A stretch of 64,000 bases of DNA from Paucibacter sp. DJ2R-2. Its GTDB lineage: Bacteria; Pseudomonadota; Gammaproteobacteria; Burkholderiales; Burkholderiaceae_C. Made by a program: the position numbers and the translations under genes. The DNA lies in NCBI RefSeq assembly GCF_025717675.1, contig NZ_JAJIRT010000001.1:62001-126000 (forward strand), in the 5' to 3' direction. The notes beneath the pieces were generated by a model. That model worked only from the letters and a program-made list of their open reading frames with translations, did no database searches and had not been told where the DNA came from. Each line of letters opens with the position of its first letter. Within the stretch, counting starts at the first letter, position 1. Below, piece by piece: positions 1-7,738 of this stretch.

Positions 1-312
1 CACGTAATCGCGCGCGCCCTGGCGCATGCCCCAGACGCGATCGGTTTCCTGGTTCTTGCTCGTGCACATGATCACCGGCACATGGGCAAAACGCTCATCG
101 CGGGTGATGGTTCGGGTCAGCTGAAAGCCGTTCTGACCCGGCATCACCACGTCCATCAGGATCAGGTCCGGCGTCTCCTCGGCCAAGCGCTTGAGTGCCT
201 CCTCGCCGTTTTCGGCGGTGCGCACCTGATAGCCACGCTTGACGAGCATCTCGCTCAGCACATGGAGCTCGGTCTTGGAATCATCGACCAACAGAATTTT
301 TTGTATCGGCAT
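1..312 (-). CDS. pilH: Twitching-motility response regulator PilH (partial)
   Basis: Single-domain CheY-like receiver of the Pil/Chp chemosensory pathway that controls type IV pilus twitching; it would receive phosphate from the CheA-like kinase of that pathway in the cytoplasm. Visible are the acidic pair D10-D11, the phosphoacceptor D54 in LILMD and the conserved T84. The gene runs off the left edge, so the end of the domain with the invariant lysine is missing. The ATG at 312 has GAGG about six bases upstream. It follows pilG by 128 bp on the same strand, the usual rubredoxin-pilG-pilH order in Burkholderiales; the name PilH rests on this order. Confidence 0.85.
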   Translation of the reverse strand, partial: MPIQKILLVDDSKTELHVLSEMLVKRGYQVRTAENGEEALKRLAEETPDLILMDVVMPGQNGFQLTRTITRDERFAHVPVIMCTSKNQETDRVWGMRQGARDYV

Positions 313-440
313 TTGGCGTCCTCACGTCACCGCAGCGAGGCGATAAGCCCCGGCGACCGGACCGACCACAGGGTCGGCAAACAGAACCATCATCAACAAC
401 AACGTCAACAGCAACAACTTCCGGTGCCGCGGCCTGAGTT

Positions 441-854
441 TCAGGCGCCGCGCCGGTGCGAAAGCACGGCTTTCAACAACTGATCTTTGGTGAATGGCTT
501 GGTCAGATAGTCCTGCGAACCCACCATGCGGCCACGCGCCTTGTCAAACAAGCCATCTTTGGAGGACAGCATGATGACCGGCACGCCCGCGAACTGCGGG
601 TTGCGCTTGATGATGGCGCAGGTCTGATAGCCGTCGAGACGCGGCATCAGGATGTCGCAGAACACCAAGTCGGGCTCGTAATCGCTGAGCTTGGCCAGGG
701 CATCGAAACCATCCTCGGCCAACACCACCTCGTGGCCACCTTGTTTGAGGAAAATCTCGGCACTGCGCCGGATGGTGTTGCTGTCATCGATGACCAACAC
801 CTTGGCAGCGGCCGCCACGATGCCGCTTGCGCCTTCGGGAACTTGTACGTCCAA
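441..854 (-). CDS. pilG: Twitching-motility response regulator PilG
   Basis: Stand-alone receiver domain (137 aa) of the Pil/Chp type IV pilus signalling pathway. After an unusual Ala-rich N-terminal stretch (residues 1-17) come the acidic pair D23-D24, phosphoacceptor D67 in LVFCD, S97-S98 and K119 in YLTKPF, so all receiver residues are present. There is no output domain, so it acts by protein-protein contact. In characterised pathways PilG favours pilus extension and PilH opposes it. It sits between rubredoxin and pilH on the same strand, probably one transcription unit. Confidence 0.9.
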   Translation of the reverse strand: MDVQVPEGASGIVAAAAKVLVIDDSNTIRRSAEIFLKQGGHEVVLAEDGFDALAKLSDYEPDLVFCDILMPRLDGYQTCAIIKRNPQFAGVPVIMLSSKDGLFDKARGRMVGSQDYLTKPFTKDQLLKAVLSHRRGA

Positions 855-939
855 GCCTTATCTCCTCACAGCAGCACGCTCATGGCCGGACAGCCACGAC
901 TCACTGCAGACGGGTGGGACAGCGCTACAGTGCGCAGCG

Positions 940-1113
940 TCAGATGCGAACCATCTCGAAGTCTTCTTTGCGGGCGCCACACTCGGGGCAGGTCCAGTTC
1001 ATGTCGACATTGGCCCACAGGGTACCCGGTGCAATACCGTGCTCGGGGTCACCTGCGGCTTCGTCGTAAATCCAGCCGCAGATCAGGCACATCCAGGTAC
1101 TTGCTTCGCTCAC
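940..1113 (-). CDS. Rubredoxin
   Basis: Small cytoplasmic one-electron carrier with one iron bound by four cysteines. The 57-aa product has C9-x2-C12 followed by GWIYD, and C42-x2-C45 in WTCPECG, the complete rubredoxin signature. No ATG gives a family-length product, so the GTG at 1113 (MSEASTWMC) is chosen; the open frame extends upstream to an ATG at 1224 but that would add an unrelated Arg/Pro-rich leader. It is first in the minus-strand group leading to pilG-pilH and diverges from thiD. Its redox partner is not encoded nearby. Confidence 0.9.
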   Translation of the reverse strand: MSEASTWMCLICGWIYDEAAGDPEHGIAPGTLWANVDMNWTCPECGARKEDFEMVRI

Positions 1114-1355
1114 GATGGGTATGGGTTTGCTATCTACAATGCGAAGATTGTAGCCACGCCGGCTTGCCCTACCGGGCCAGTGAATCGGCAAGGATGCAAC
1201 AGCTGGATTCCCCCTGTCGCGCATGCTTTCAAAGCAGGGTACACCCGAGCGTCAGGAGCCTGTTTTGCAGTGCTTGAGCACCCGCCCTCGCCGCCTGCGG
1301 CCCGCCTTTTTTGCATTTGCTTGCAATTTCTATCCCCGAACCCGCGCCGCACATC

Positions 1356-2333
1356 ATGAACAAGACCGAACTCCCCAGCAGTACCGATCCGACGGCCGCC
1401 CTCGACGAGCAGGAAGCCCAGGCCCCCGCCTGCGTGCTGAGCTTCAATGCCAGCGACGCCAGCGGCGCCGGTGGCCTGGCCGGTGACATCGCCACCATCG
1501 CGGCCATGGGTGCGCACTGCCTGCCGGTGGTCAGCGCCATCGTGCTGCGTGACACGGCCGAAGTCTTCGAACACCACACCCTGGACCCGGACACCATCGC
1601 GGAACAGGCCCGCTTGATCCTGGAAGATGTCCAGATCAGTGCCTGGAAGGTCGGCTTCCTGGGCAGCGCCGAGGGCGTCAGCGCGGTCGCGGAAGTGCTT
1701 TCGGACTACCCCGACGTGCCCCTGGTCGCCTACCTGCCCAATGTCGCCTGGCTCGACGAGGAGCAACAAGCAAGCTATCTGGACGCCTTCCGTGAGCTGG
1801 TGCTGCCGCAAACCCATGTGCTGGTCGGCAACCACAAGACCTTGAGTGATTTCCTGCTGCCCGACTGGGACGCCGACCGCCCAGCCTCGCCGCGCGAGCT
1901 GGCCGTGGCCGCCGGCCAGCATGGCACGGCCCATGTGCTGGTCACCGGCATTGCCCTGCCCAACCAGTTCGTCGACAACGTGCTGGCCACACCGGCCGGC
2001 CCGGTGACGGGCGAAAAGTTCGAGCGCTTCGAAGTCAACTTCGTCGGCGCCGGCGACACGCTCTCGGCCGGCTTGGCCGCCCTGCTCTCGGTCGGCGCCG
2101 AAATCCACTCCGCCGTGGGTGAGGCCCTGTCCTTCCTGGACCAGGCCCTGGACGGCGGCTTCCGCCCCGGCATGGGCAATGTCATTCCCGACCGCTTCTT
2201 CTGGGCCTTGCCGCCCAGCGAAGAGGAAGAGGCCGAAATGGCTGCCGAAGCGGCGGCCGCAGCGCAAGCGGGCGGCGTCACGGTGAAGCTGGATGAAGCG
2301 GCTCCGGGCCGCCCGCCGCGCCGCATGCATTGA
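1356..2333 (+). CDS. thiD: Hydroxymethylpyrimidine/phosphomethylpyrimidine kinase-like protein (divergent ThiD)
   Basis: PfkB/ribokinase-fold kinase of the ThiD group, which phosphorylates HMP and HMP-phosphate in thiamine synthesis. The C-terminal GAGDTLSAGLAALL motif contains the catalytic GxGD aspartate. The N-terminal substrate motif is altered: NASDASGAGGLAGD where typical ThiD has a GSDSGGGAG-type sequence. The protein is 325 aa with an acidic/Ala-rich tail after about residue 285, longer than the usual roughly 265 aa. ATG at 1356 is chosen over an upstream in-frame ATG because it begins a clean N-terminus. It is followed by hemL, a neighbour seen in Burkholderiales. Kinase fold is firm; substrate is less certain. 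Confidence 0.78.
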   Translation: MNKTELPSSTDPTAALDEQEAQAPACVLSFNASDASGAGGLAGDIATIAAMGAHCLPVVSAIVLRDTAEVFEHHTLDPDTIAEQARLILEDVQISAWKVGFLGSAEGVSAVAEVLSDYPDVPLVAYLPNVAWLDEEQQASYLDAFRELVLPQTHVLVGNHKTLSDFLLPDWDADRPASPRELAVAAGQHGTAHVLVTGIALPNQFVDNVLATPAGPVTGEKFERFEVNFVGAGDTLSAGLAALLSVGAEIHSAVGEALSFLDQALDGGFRPGMGNVIPDRFFWALPPSEEEEAEMAAEAAAAAQAGGVTVKLDEAAPGRPPRRMH

Positions 2334-2426
2334 GGCGGCGTGACCTGAGACCCCATTTGGCCCTGTTTGGCCCTTTTTAGGGGCCGCCATTTTTATCGGC
2401 CCACTGTCCGGGCCCGTCAATTCATC

Positions 2427-3713
2427 ATGTCGAAGAACCAAGAACTGTTCGAACGCGCCCAGCGCGTCATCCCTGGCGGCGTCAATTCTCCGGTGCGCGC
2501 CTTCCGCGCGGTCGGCGGCACACCGCGCTTCATCACCCGCGGCGACGGCGCCTACATCGTTGACGCCGACGGCCAGCGCTATATCGACTACATCGGCTCC
2601 TGGGGTCCAATGATTCTGGGCCACGGCCACCCGGCCGTGCTGGAAGCCGTCACCAAAGCCGCGCGCGAAGGTTTCTCCTTCGGCGCGCCGACCGAGCGTG
2701 AGATCGAGCTGGCCGAAGAGATCCTGAAACTGGTGCCCAGCATGGAGCAGGTGCGCCTGGTGTCCTCGGGCACCGAGGCGACCATGAGCGCCATCCGCCT
2801 GGCGCGCGGCGCCACCGGCCGCAGCAAGTTCATCAAGTTCGAAGGCTGCTACCACGGCCACACCGATGCCCTGCTGGTCAAGGCCGGCTCGGGCCTGGCC
2901 ACTTTTGGCCACCCGACCAGCGCCGGTGTGCCGGCCGAGGTGGCACAGCACACCTTGGTGCTGGAGTTCAACCACCTGGCCCAGCTGGAAGAAGCCTTTG
3001 CCCTGCATGGCAAGGAACTGGCCTGCGTGATCATCGAGCCGATCGCCGGCAATATGAATTTCGTGCGCACCCAGACGGCCTACATGAAGCGTCTGCGCGA
3101 GCTCTGCACCGAGCACGGCGCCCTGCTGGTGCTGGATGAGGTGATGACCGGCTTCCGCGTCGGTCTGCACAGCGCGCAAGGCCATTACGCCAGCCTGATC
3201 CCCGGCTTCAAGCCCGACATCAGCGTCTTTGGCAAGGTCATCGGCGGCGGCATGCCCCTGGCCGCCTTCGGCGCCAGCCGCGAGATCATGAAGCACCTGG
3301 CTCCGCTGGGCGGCGTCTACCAGGCCGGCACCCTGAGCGGCAACCCGGTGGCCACCGCCTGCGGCCTGGCCACGCTGCGCGAGATCCAAAAGCCCGGCTT
3401 CTTCGAAGACCTGTCGGCCAAGACACGTCGCCTGGTCAACGGCCTCGCAGCGGTCGCCAAGGACAACGGCGTGCCCTTCAGTGTCGATTGCCAAGGCGGC
3501 ATGTTCGGCTTCTTCCTGATGGACCAGCTGCCGCAGGAGTACCAGACCGTGATGACCACTGACAAGGAGCGCTTCAACCGCTTCTTCCACGCCATGCTGG
3601 ACGCCGGCGTCTACCTGGCCCCGGCGCTGTACGAAGCCGGCTTTGTCTCCGCCGCCCACAGCGAGGCCGACATCCAGGCGACGCTGGATGCCGCTCGCCA
3701 CGCCCTGCGCTGA
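2427..3713 (+). CDS. hemL: Glutamate-1-semialdehyde 2,1-aminomutase
   Basis: PLP enzyme that converts glutamate-1-semialdehyde to 5-aminolevulinate, the last step of the C5 route to haem. The 428-aa protein begins [20 protein letters not shown], with the typical HemL N-terminus, and has [13 protein letters not shown], the [15 protein letters not shown] phosphate-binding segment, [11 protein letters not shown], and [12 protein letters not shown] with the Schiff-base lysine at about K270. Length matches the family. ATG at 2427 matches the family N-terminus. It lies 93 bp after the thiD-like gene and 17 bp before a HAD hydrolase on the same strand. Confidence 0.97.
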   Translation: MSKNQELFERAQRVIPGGVNSPVRAFRAVGGTPRFITRGDGAYIVDADGQRYIDYIGSWGPMILGHGHPAVLEAVTKAAREGFSFGAPTEREIELAEEILKLVPSMEQVRLVSSGTEATMSAIRLARGATGRSKFIKFEGCYHGHTDALLVKAGSGLATFGHPTSAGVPAEVAQHTLVLEFNHLAQLEEAFALHGKELACVIIEPIAGNMNFVRTQTAYMKRLRELCTEHGALLVLDEVMTGFRVGLHSAQGHYASLIPGFKPDISVFGKVIGGGMPLAAFGASREIMKHLAPLGGVYQAGTLSGNPVATACGLATLREIQKPGFFEDLSAKTRRLVNGLAAVAKDNGVPFSVDCQGGMFGFFLMDQLPQEYQTVMTTDKERFNRFFHAMLDAGVYLAPALYEAGFVSAAHSEADIQATLDAARHALR

Positions 3714-3730
3714 TCTCAGCGACCCCAGTC

Positions 3731-4405
3731 ATGCCGCACACCGGCCGCCGCTTCACCGCGGCCATCTTCGATATGGACGGTCTGCTGCTCGACTCCGAGC
3801 GGCCCATCCGTGACGCCTGGCTGCGCCAGAGTGCGGCTGTCGGCACGCCGCTCAGCGAGGCCGACTACCTGCTGACCGTGGGCATCAAGCGCCGCGACAG
3901 CCTGCGGGTGCTGGCCGACAAGCTGGGCTCGCATGCCCAAGCCGAGGCCATGTACGACGAGGTGGATCGCGAGGTCGAAGCGCAGTTCCAAGGCCAGGGC
4001 TTTGCCTTGCGCCCCGGTGCCCTGGCCTTGCTGCAGTCACTGCAAGCGCGCGGCGTACCTTGCGCAGTCGCCTCCTCCACCCGCCACACCGAGGTGCTGC
4101 GGCGCCTGGGCCTCGCGGGCCTGCTGAGCTTTTTCGGCCCCATCCACGGCGGTGACCAGGTCACGCGTGGCAAGCCGCACCCCGACCTGTTCGAGCTGGC
4201 CGCCCGCAGCCTGGGCCTGGCGCCCGAGCAGACCTTGGTGTTTGAAGACTCCAGCTATGGCGCGCAAGGCGCACTGGCAGCCGGGGCCGGGGTGGTGCTG
4301 GTGCCCGACCTCAAAGCCCCCGACCCGGCGATCGCGCCGCGCTGCCTCGTGCTGAATTCGCTCGAAGCCGCGCCGCGCCTGGCCGAACAGTGGTTCGCGG
4401 CCTGA
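3731..4405 (+). CDS. HAD-superfamily hydrolase (beta-phosphoglucomutase/phosphatase-like)
   Basis: Cytoplasmic haloacid-dehalogenase-fold phosphatase, 224 aa. Motif I is AIFDMDGLLLDSE with nucleophile D14 and acid D16. Motif II is CAVASST, and motif III/IV is KPHPDLF followed by LVFEDSSYGAQGALAAG. A helical cap of subclass I (about residues 20-90) separates motif I from the rest, as in the beta-phosphoglucomutase/phosphoglycolate phosphatase group. The substrate cannot be read from sequence. It starts 17 bp after hemL and ends 47 bp before mpl, so it is probably co-transcribed. Confidence 0.87.
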   Translation: MPHTGRRFTAAIFDMDGLLLDSERPIRDAWLRQSAAVGTPLSEADYLLTVGIKRRDSLRVLADKLGSHAQAEAMYDEVDREVEAQFQGQGFALRPGALALLQSLQARGVPCAVASSTRHTEVLRRLGLAGLLSFFGPIHGGDQVTRGKPHPDLFELAARSLGLAPEQTLVFEDSSYGAQGALAAGAGVVLVPDLKAPDPAIAPRCLVLNSLEAAPRLAEQWFAA

Positions 4406-4452
4406 GCCTGACCCATCCTGTTCCGTTCCGTTTCAGACGATTGACGACGACC

Positions 4453-5829
4453 ATGCACATCCACATCCTCGGCATCTGCGGCACTTTCATGGGCGGCCTG
4501 GCCGCCCTGGCGCGCGAGGCGGGCCACCGCGTCACCGGCTGCGATGCCAATGTCTACCCGCCGATGAGCGATCAGCTGCAAGCCCTGGGCATTGAGCTGA
4601 CCCAGGGCTTTGGCGCGGAACAGATGGCACTGCAACCCGATGTATTCGTGATCGGCAATGTGGTCACACGCGGCGAGAAGTTCCCGCTGATGGAGGCCAT
4701 CCTCGACGCCGGCGCCGCCTACACCAGCGGCCCGCAATGGCTGGCCGAGCAGGTGCTGCAAGGCCGCCATGTGCTGGCCGTCGCCGGCACCCATGGCAAG
4801 ACCAGCACCACCTCGATGCTGGCCTGGATCCTGGAACACGCCGGCCTGCAGCCGGGCTTTCTGGTCGGCGGTGTGCCGCAGAACTTTGGCGTGTCCGCCA
4901 AGCTCGGCACTGGTCCAGCCTTCGTCATTGAAGCCGATGAATACGACACCGCCTTCTTCGACAAGCGCAGCAAGTTCGTGCACTACCGCCCGCGCACGGC
5001 CGTGCTGAACAACCTCGAGTACGACCACGCCGACATCTTCCCCGACCTGGCTGCCATCGAGACGCAGTTCCACCACCTGGTGCGCACCGTGCCGGCCAGC
5101 GGCCGCATCGTACTCAACGCCCGCGAAGAGGCGCTGCAGCGCGTGCTCAGCCGCGGCTGCTGGAGCGAGGTACAGCGCTTCGGCGGGCGCAAGGAAGAAA
5201 GCGGCGCCCTGCGTGCACGCGGCGAACCGCAGGCGTTTGATGTGCTGCGCGGCAGCCTCAAGGTGGCGCGGGTCGAGTGGTCGCTGATCGGCGAGCACAA
5301 CCAGCTCAACGCCCTGGCCGCCATCGCCGCCGCCGAGCACCTGGGCGTGACGCCCGAGCAGAGTGCCGCGGCCCTGGCCGAATTCAAGAATGTGCGCCGC
5401 CGCATGGAGCTGCGCGGCGAGGTCGCCGTTGCCGGGGGCAGCATCAAGGTCTACGACGATTTCGCTCACCACCCCACGGCCATCCGCACCACCGTGGACG
5501 GCCTGCGCCGCCGCATCGCGCCGGCCGAGCGCATCCTGGCCATCTTCGAGCCGCGCTCCAACACCATGAAGCTGGGCGCCATGAAGGCGCAGCTGCCCTG
5601 GGCACTGGAGGCTGCCGATCTGAGCTTCTGCCACCAGGATGGCCTGGGCTGGGACGCCGCCGAAGCTCTGGCACCGATGGGCGCCCAGGCCGTCGTGACG
5701 GCGAATATCGACGCATTGGTCACCGCCGTACTCAAAGCCGCCCGCCCGGGCGACCATTTGCTGTGCATGAGCAACGGCGGTTTCGGCGGCATCCACGACA
5801 AGCTGCTGGCGGCCCTGGCGCAGCGTTGA
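4453..5829 (+). CDS. mpl: UDP-N-acetylmuramate:L-Ala-gamma-D-Glu-meso-DAP ligase
   Basis: Mur-ligase-family enzyme that joins recycled murein tripeptide to UDP-MurNAc in peptidoglycan recycling. The 458-aa protein starts MHIHILGICGTFMGGLA, typical of Mpl, and has the ATP-binding loop GTHGKTSTTS (about residue 112), VIEADEYDTAFFDKRSK, NNLEYDHADIF and YDDFAHHPTAIR. The ATG at 4453 matches the family N-terminus; an upstream GTG frame overlaps the HAD gene and is not used. It is followed by an acetyltransferase 7 bp downstream. Confidence 0.96.
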   Translation: MHIHILGICGTFMGGLAALAREAGHRVTGCDANVYPPMSDQLQALGIELTQGFGAEQMALQPDVFVIGNVVTRGEKFPLMEAILDAGAAYTSGPQWLAEQVLQGRHVLAVAGTHGKTSTTSMLAWILEHAGLQPGFLVGGVPQNFGVSAKLGTGPAFVIEADEYDTAFFDKRSKFVHYRPRTAVLNNLEYDHADIFPDLAAIETQFHHLVRTVPASGRIVLNAREEALQRVLSRGCWSEVQRFGGRKEESGALRARGEPQAFDVLRGSLKVARVEWSLIGEHNQLNALAAIAAAEHLGVTPEQSAAALAEFKNVRRRMELRGEVAVAGGSIKVYDDFAHHPTAIRTTVDGLRRRIAPAERILAIFEPRSNTMKLGAMKAQLPWALEAADLSFCHQDGLGWDAAEALAPMGAQAVVTANIDALVTAVLKAARPGDHLLCMSNGGFGGIHDKLLAALAQR

Positions 5830-5836
5830 ACTGAAT

Positions 5837-6286
5837 ATGCGGCTGCGCGCGGCCTGCAGCGCCGATGTGGACGCGATGTTCCACATCCGAGCGCGCACGC
5901 GGGACAACGCGATCTCGCCGCAACGACTGGCCGAACTGGGCATCACGCCCTCCACGCTGCGCGCGGCCTTCGATGTCGGCGCGGTCTGCGGCTGGCTGGC
6001 CGTCGATGGCGACGATCAGGCAATCGGCTTTTGCAATGTAGAGCCGGCCAGCGGCGAAGTGCTGGTGTTGGCCGTGCTGGCGGGCTGCGAAGGTCAAGGC
6101 CTTGGCCGCGACTTGCTGGCCGCCGCCGTGTCACATCTGCAATCAGTCGGCAGCCCGAGGCCCTGGCTGATGGCCGGCGTCGACCCGGCGCTGCGTTCGC
6201 ATGGCTTCTACCGCGCCCAGGGCTGGCAACCCAGCGGTCGGCGCGATGGCCATGGTGACGAGGAGTTGTGCCTCGGCGCGGGCTGA
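5837..6286 (+). CDS. GNAT-family N-acetyltransferase
   Basis: Probable acyl-CoA-dependent N-acetyltransferase, 149 aa. The fold is visible as an N-terminal MRLRAACSADVDAMFHIRA segment, then VLVLAVLAGCEGQGLGRDLL, where the Q/R-x-x-G-x-G/A motif (CEGQGLGRDLL) binds the CoA pyrophosphate, and a C-terminal LRSHGFYRAQGW that is usual for GNAT beta-strand 6-7. The substrate is unknown. It starts 7 bp after the mpl stop and converges with the CorA-type gene, whose stop begins 2 bp beyond its end. Confidence 0.83.
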   Translation: MRLRAACSADVDAMFHIRARTRDNAISPQRLAELGITPSTLRAAFDVGAVCGWLAVDGDDQAIGFCNVEPASGEVLVLAVLAGCEGQGLGRDLLAAAVSHLQSVGSPRPWLMAGVDPALRSHGFYRAQGWQPSGRRDGHGDEELCLGAG

Positions 6287-6288
6287 AT

Positions 6289-7299
6289 TCAATCGCGCTT
6301 GCGGAAGGCCCACCAGCCAGCCACGGCGGTGAACAGCAGCACCAGCACCGCCAGGATGGCGAAGCCATGCGGATCGTCGGACAGCGGCACGCCGCCCACG
6401 TTCATGCCGAACATGCCGGCCATGATGTTGATGGGCAGGGCCAGCACAGTCACCACGGTCAAGGTGAAGACACTGCGGTTGGTCTGTTCACCGACCTGAG
6501 CGGCCATTTCTTCTTGCAGCAGCTTGATGCGTTCCTGCAGCGCGGCCATATCGCGGATGACCAGAGAGAACTCCTCGGTGGCTTGGCGCAGCTCATCCAG
6601 GTCTTGCGGCACCACCCAGGGCGGCGGCAGGCGCAGCAGACGGAACAAGGCTCCCGGCTCGGGCGCCAGCAGGCGCTGCAGGCGCACCAGCACCCGACGC
6701 AACTGGCCCAGTTCGCTGCGTTTGGCCTGCAGGCGGCCTGCCAGCAAACTGTCTTCGATGCGGTCCACTTGCACGGTGGCATCGCGCACGATACGCACCA
6801 ACACATCGCCCTGGTCGCGGAACAGGTGATTGAGCAGGGACACCGTGGAGTCGAAATGCGCACCCATCTTGACCGCCTCGCGCAAACGGTCGATGGAGCG
6901 CAGCGGATGGCTGCGCGCACTCACGGCCACCTGCGGGCTGACATTGACCCAGAGCGTGGCAATCTCGGATGGGTCGAAAGCAAACTCGTAGGCCACATCG
7001 TTGACCACGGCGATCAAGTGGTCGTCGGCATCCTCAATGCGAGTGGAGCGCGAGCCTTGACGCAGGGTTTCGAAGAATTCGGGTGGCAGGCTCAGATGCG
7101 ACTGCATCCAAGCCTGGGCCGACGCGTCGGTGAGATTAAAATGCAGCCAGATGAACTCGAGGCTGCTCGCCCGCGCGGGGGCGTCTGCCAACCAGGCCAA
7201 GGCCTCGGCCAAGCTGAGCGGCCGGGCTGCCTGACCTGGCGCCAAGACGAACCCGCAAATCAGGGCACTGTCCTGATGCGCACCAAAACTGAAATTCAT
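6289..7299 (-). CDS. CorA/ZntB-family divalent-cation transporter
   Basis: Pentameric inner-membrane channel subunit for Mg2+ or Zn2+, 336 aa. A long soluble N-terminal domain (about 1-270, mostly helical in its second half) is followed by two C-terminal transmembrane helices: one ending in IMAGMFGMNVGG, which carries the GMN selectivity motif, and one at about 312-331, then a short basic tail FRKRD. The residues after GMN (VGG rather than NFE) and the N-terminal domain resemble ZntB-like members more than classical CorA, so the ion is uncertain. The gene is monocistronic and ends against the acetyltransferase. Confidence 0.88.
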   Translation of the reverse strand: MNFSFGAHQDSALICGFVLAPGQAARPLSLAEALAWLADAPARASSLEFIWLHFNLTDASAQAWMQSHLSLPPEFFETLRQGSRSTRIEDADDHLIAVVNDVAYEFAFDPSEIATLWVNVSPQVAVSARSHPLRSIDRLREAVKMGAHFDSTVSLLNHLFRDQGDVLVRIVRDATVQVDRIEDSLLAGRLQAKRSELGQLRRVLVRLQRLLAPEPGALFRLLRLPPPWVVPQDLDELRQATEEFSLVIRDMAALQERIKLLQEEMAAQVGEQTNRSVFTLTVVTVLALPINIMAGMFGMNVGGVPLSDDPHGFAILAVLVLLFTAVAGWWAFRKRD

Positions 7300-7389
7300 A
7301 CCGCCTGCCCTCCCCTGGCTCCGCTGCGGGCGCGATTGTGCGTCATGGAGATGTCAGGGCTGCAGTGGCGGGTGTCGGCACTGACCCGT

Positions 7390-7530
7390 CGTTCGCGGAG
7401 AAGTTTCAGCACGCAGAGTTCGCAGAGGACCGCAGAGGACGCTGAGAACACAATCCTCGCTCTTCTTCTCTCTCTGCGACCTCTGCGAGCCTCCGCGCAC
7501 TCTGCGTTCGTATTCAAATCTCAGCGAACG
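7390..7530. repeat. Interspersed palindromic repeat with CGCAGAG-type core
   Basis: A roughly 141-bp element in the gap between the CorA-type gene and the first chitinase. Its ends are imperfect inverted repeats (GTTCGCGGAGA at 7390, TCTCAGCGAAC at 7520-7530). Longer internal arms at 7411-7438 and 7480-7507 pair over most of 28 bases, each made of repeated CGCAGAGG/CCTCTGCG words. This type of CGCAGAG repeat occurs between genes in many proteobacteria. The sequence shows a large hairpin; mobility is inferred, not seen. The rest of the 7300-7738 gap holds a terminator and no gene. Confidence 0.7.
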
Positions 7531-7583
7531 ACGGTTCTGTGCCGATTGCCGCACCATGCACAACGATGGAATCTGCAAGCAAC

Positions 7584-7616
7584 AAAAAGGCCAGCGGAGA
7601 CGCTGGCCTTTGTTTC
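7584..7616 (-). terminator. Rho-independent terminator of the chitinase group
   Basis: Perfect stem AAGGCCAGCG / CGCTGGCCTT with a four-base loop. Read on the minus strand it is followed by a T-rich run, about 130 bp after the stop of the last chitinase gene, as expected for a transcript running leftwards. Confidence 0.8.
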
Positions 7617-7738
7617 GATTGGATCGGATACCTAGCCGGAAGCAGCTGAGGGCTTTGTGGGGGCAGTGACCGAGCAGTGAGAAGCCACTGCCCCCGGCCC
7701 TTCCTCCGCCTCCGGATTTCTGTTCCTGATCGCTGGCC

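Noticed and set aside
1134-3701. Minus-strand open frame of 855 codons
   Set aside because: Antisense shadow of thiD and hemL in high-G+C DNA; no recognisable domain and Gln/His/Gly-biased composition.
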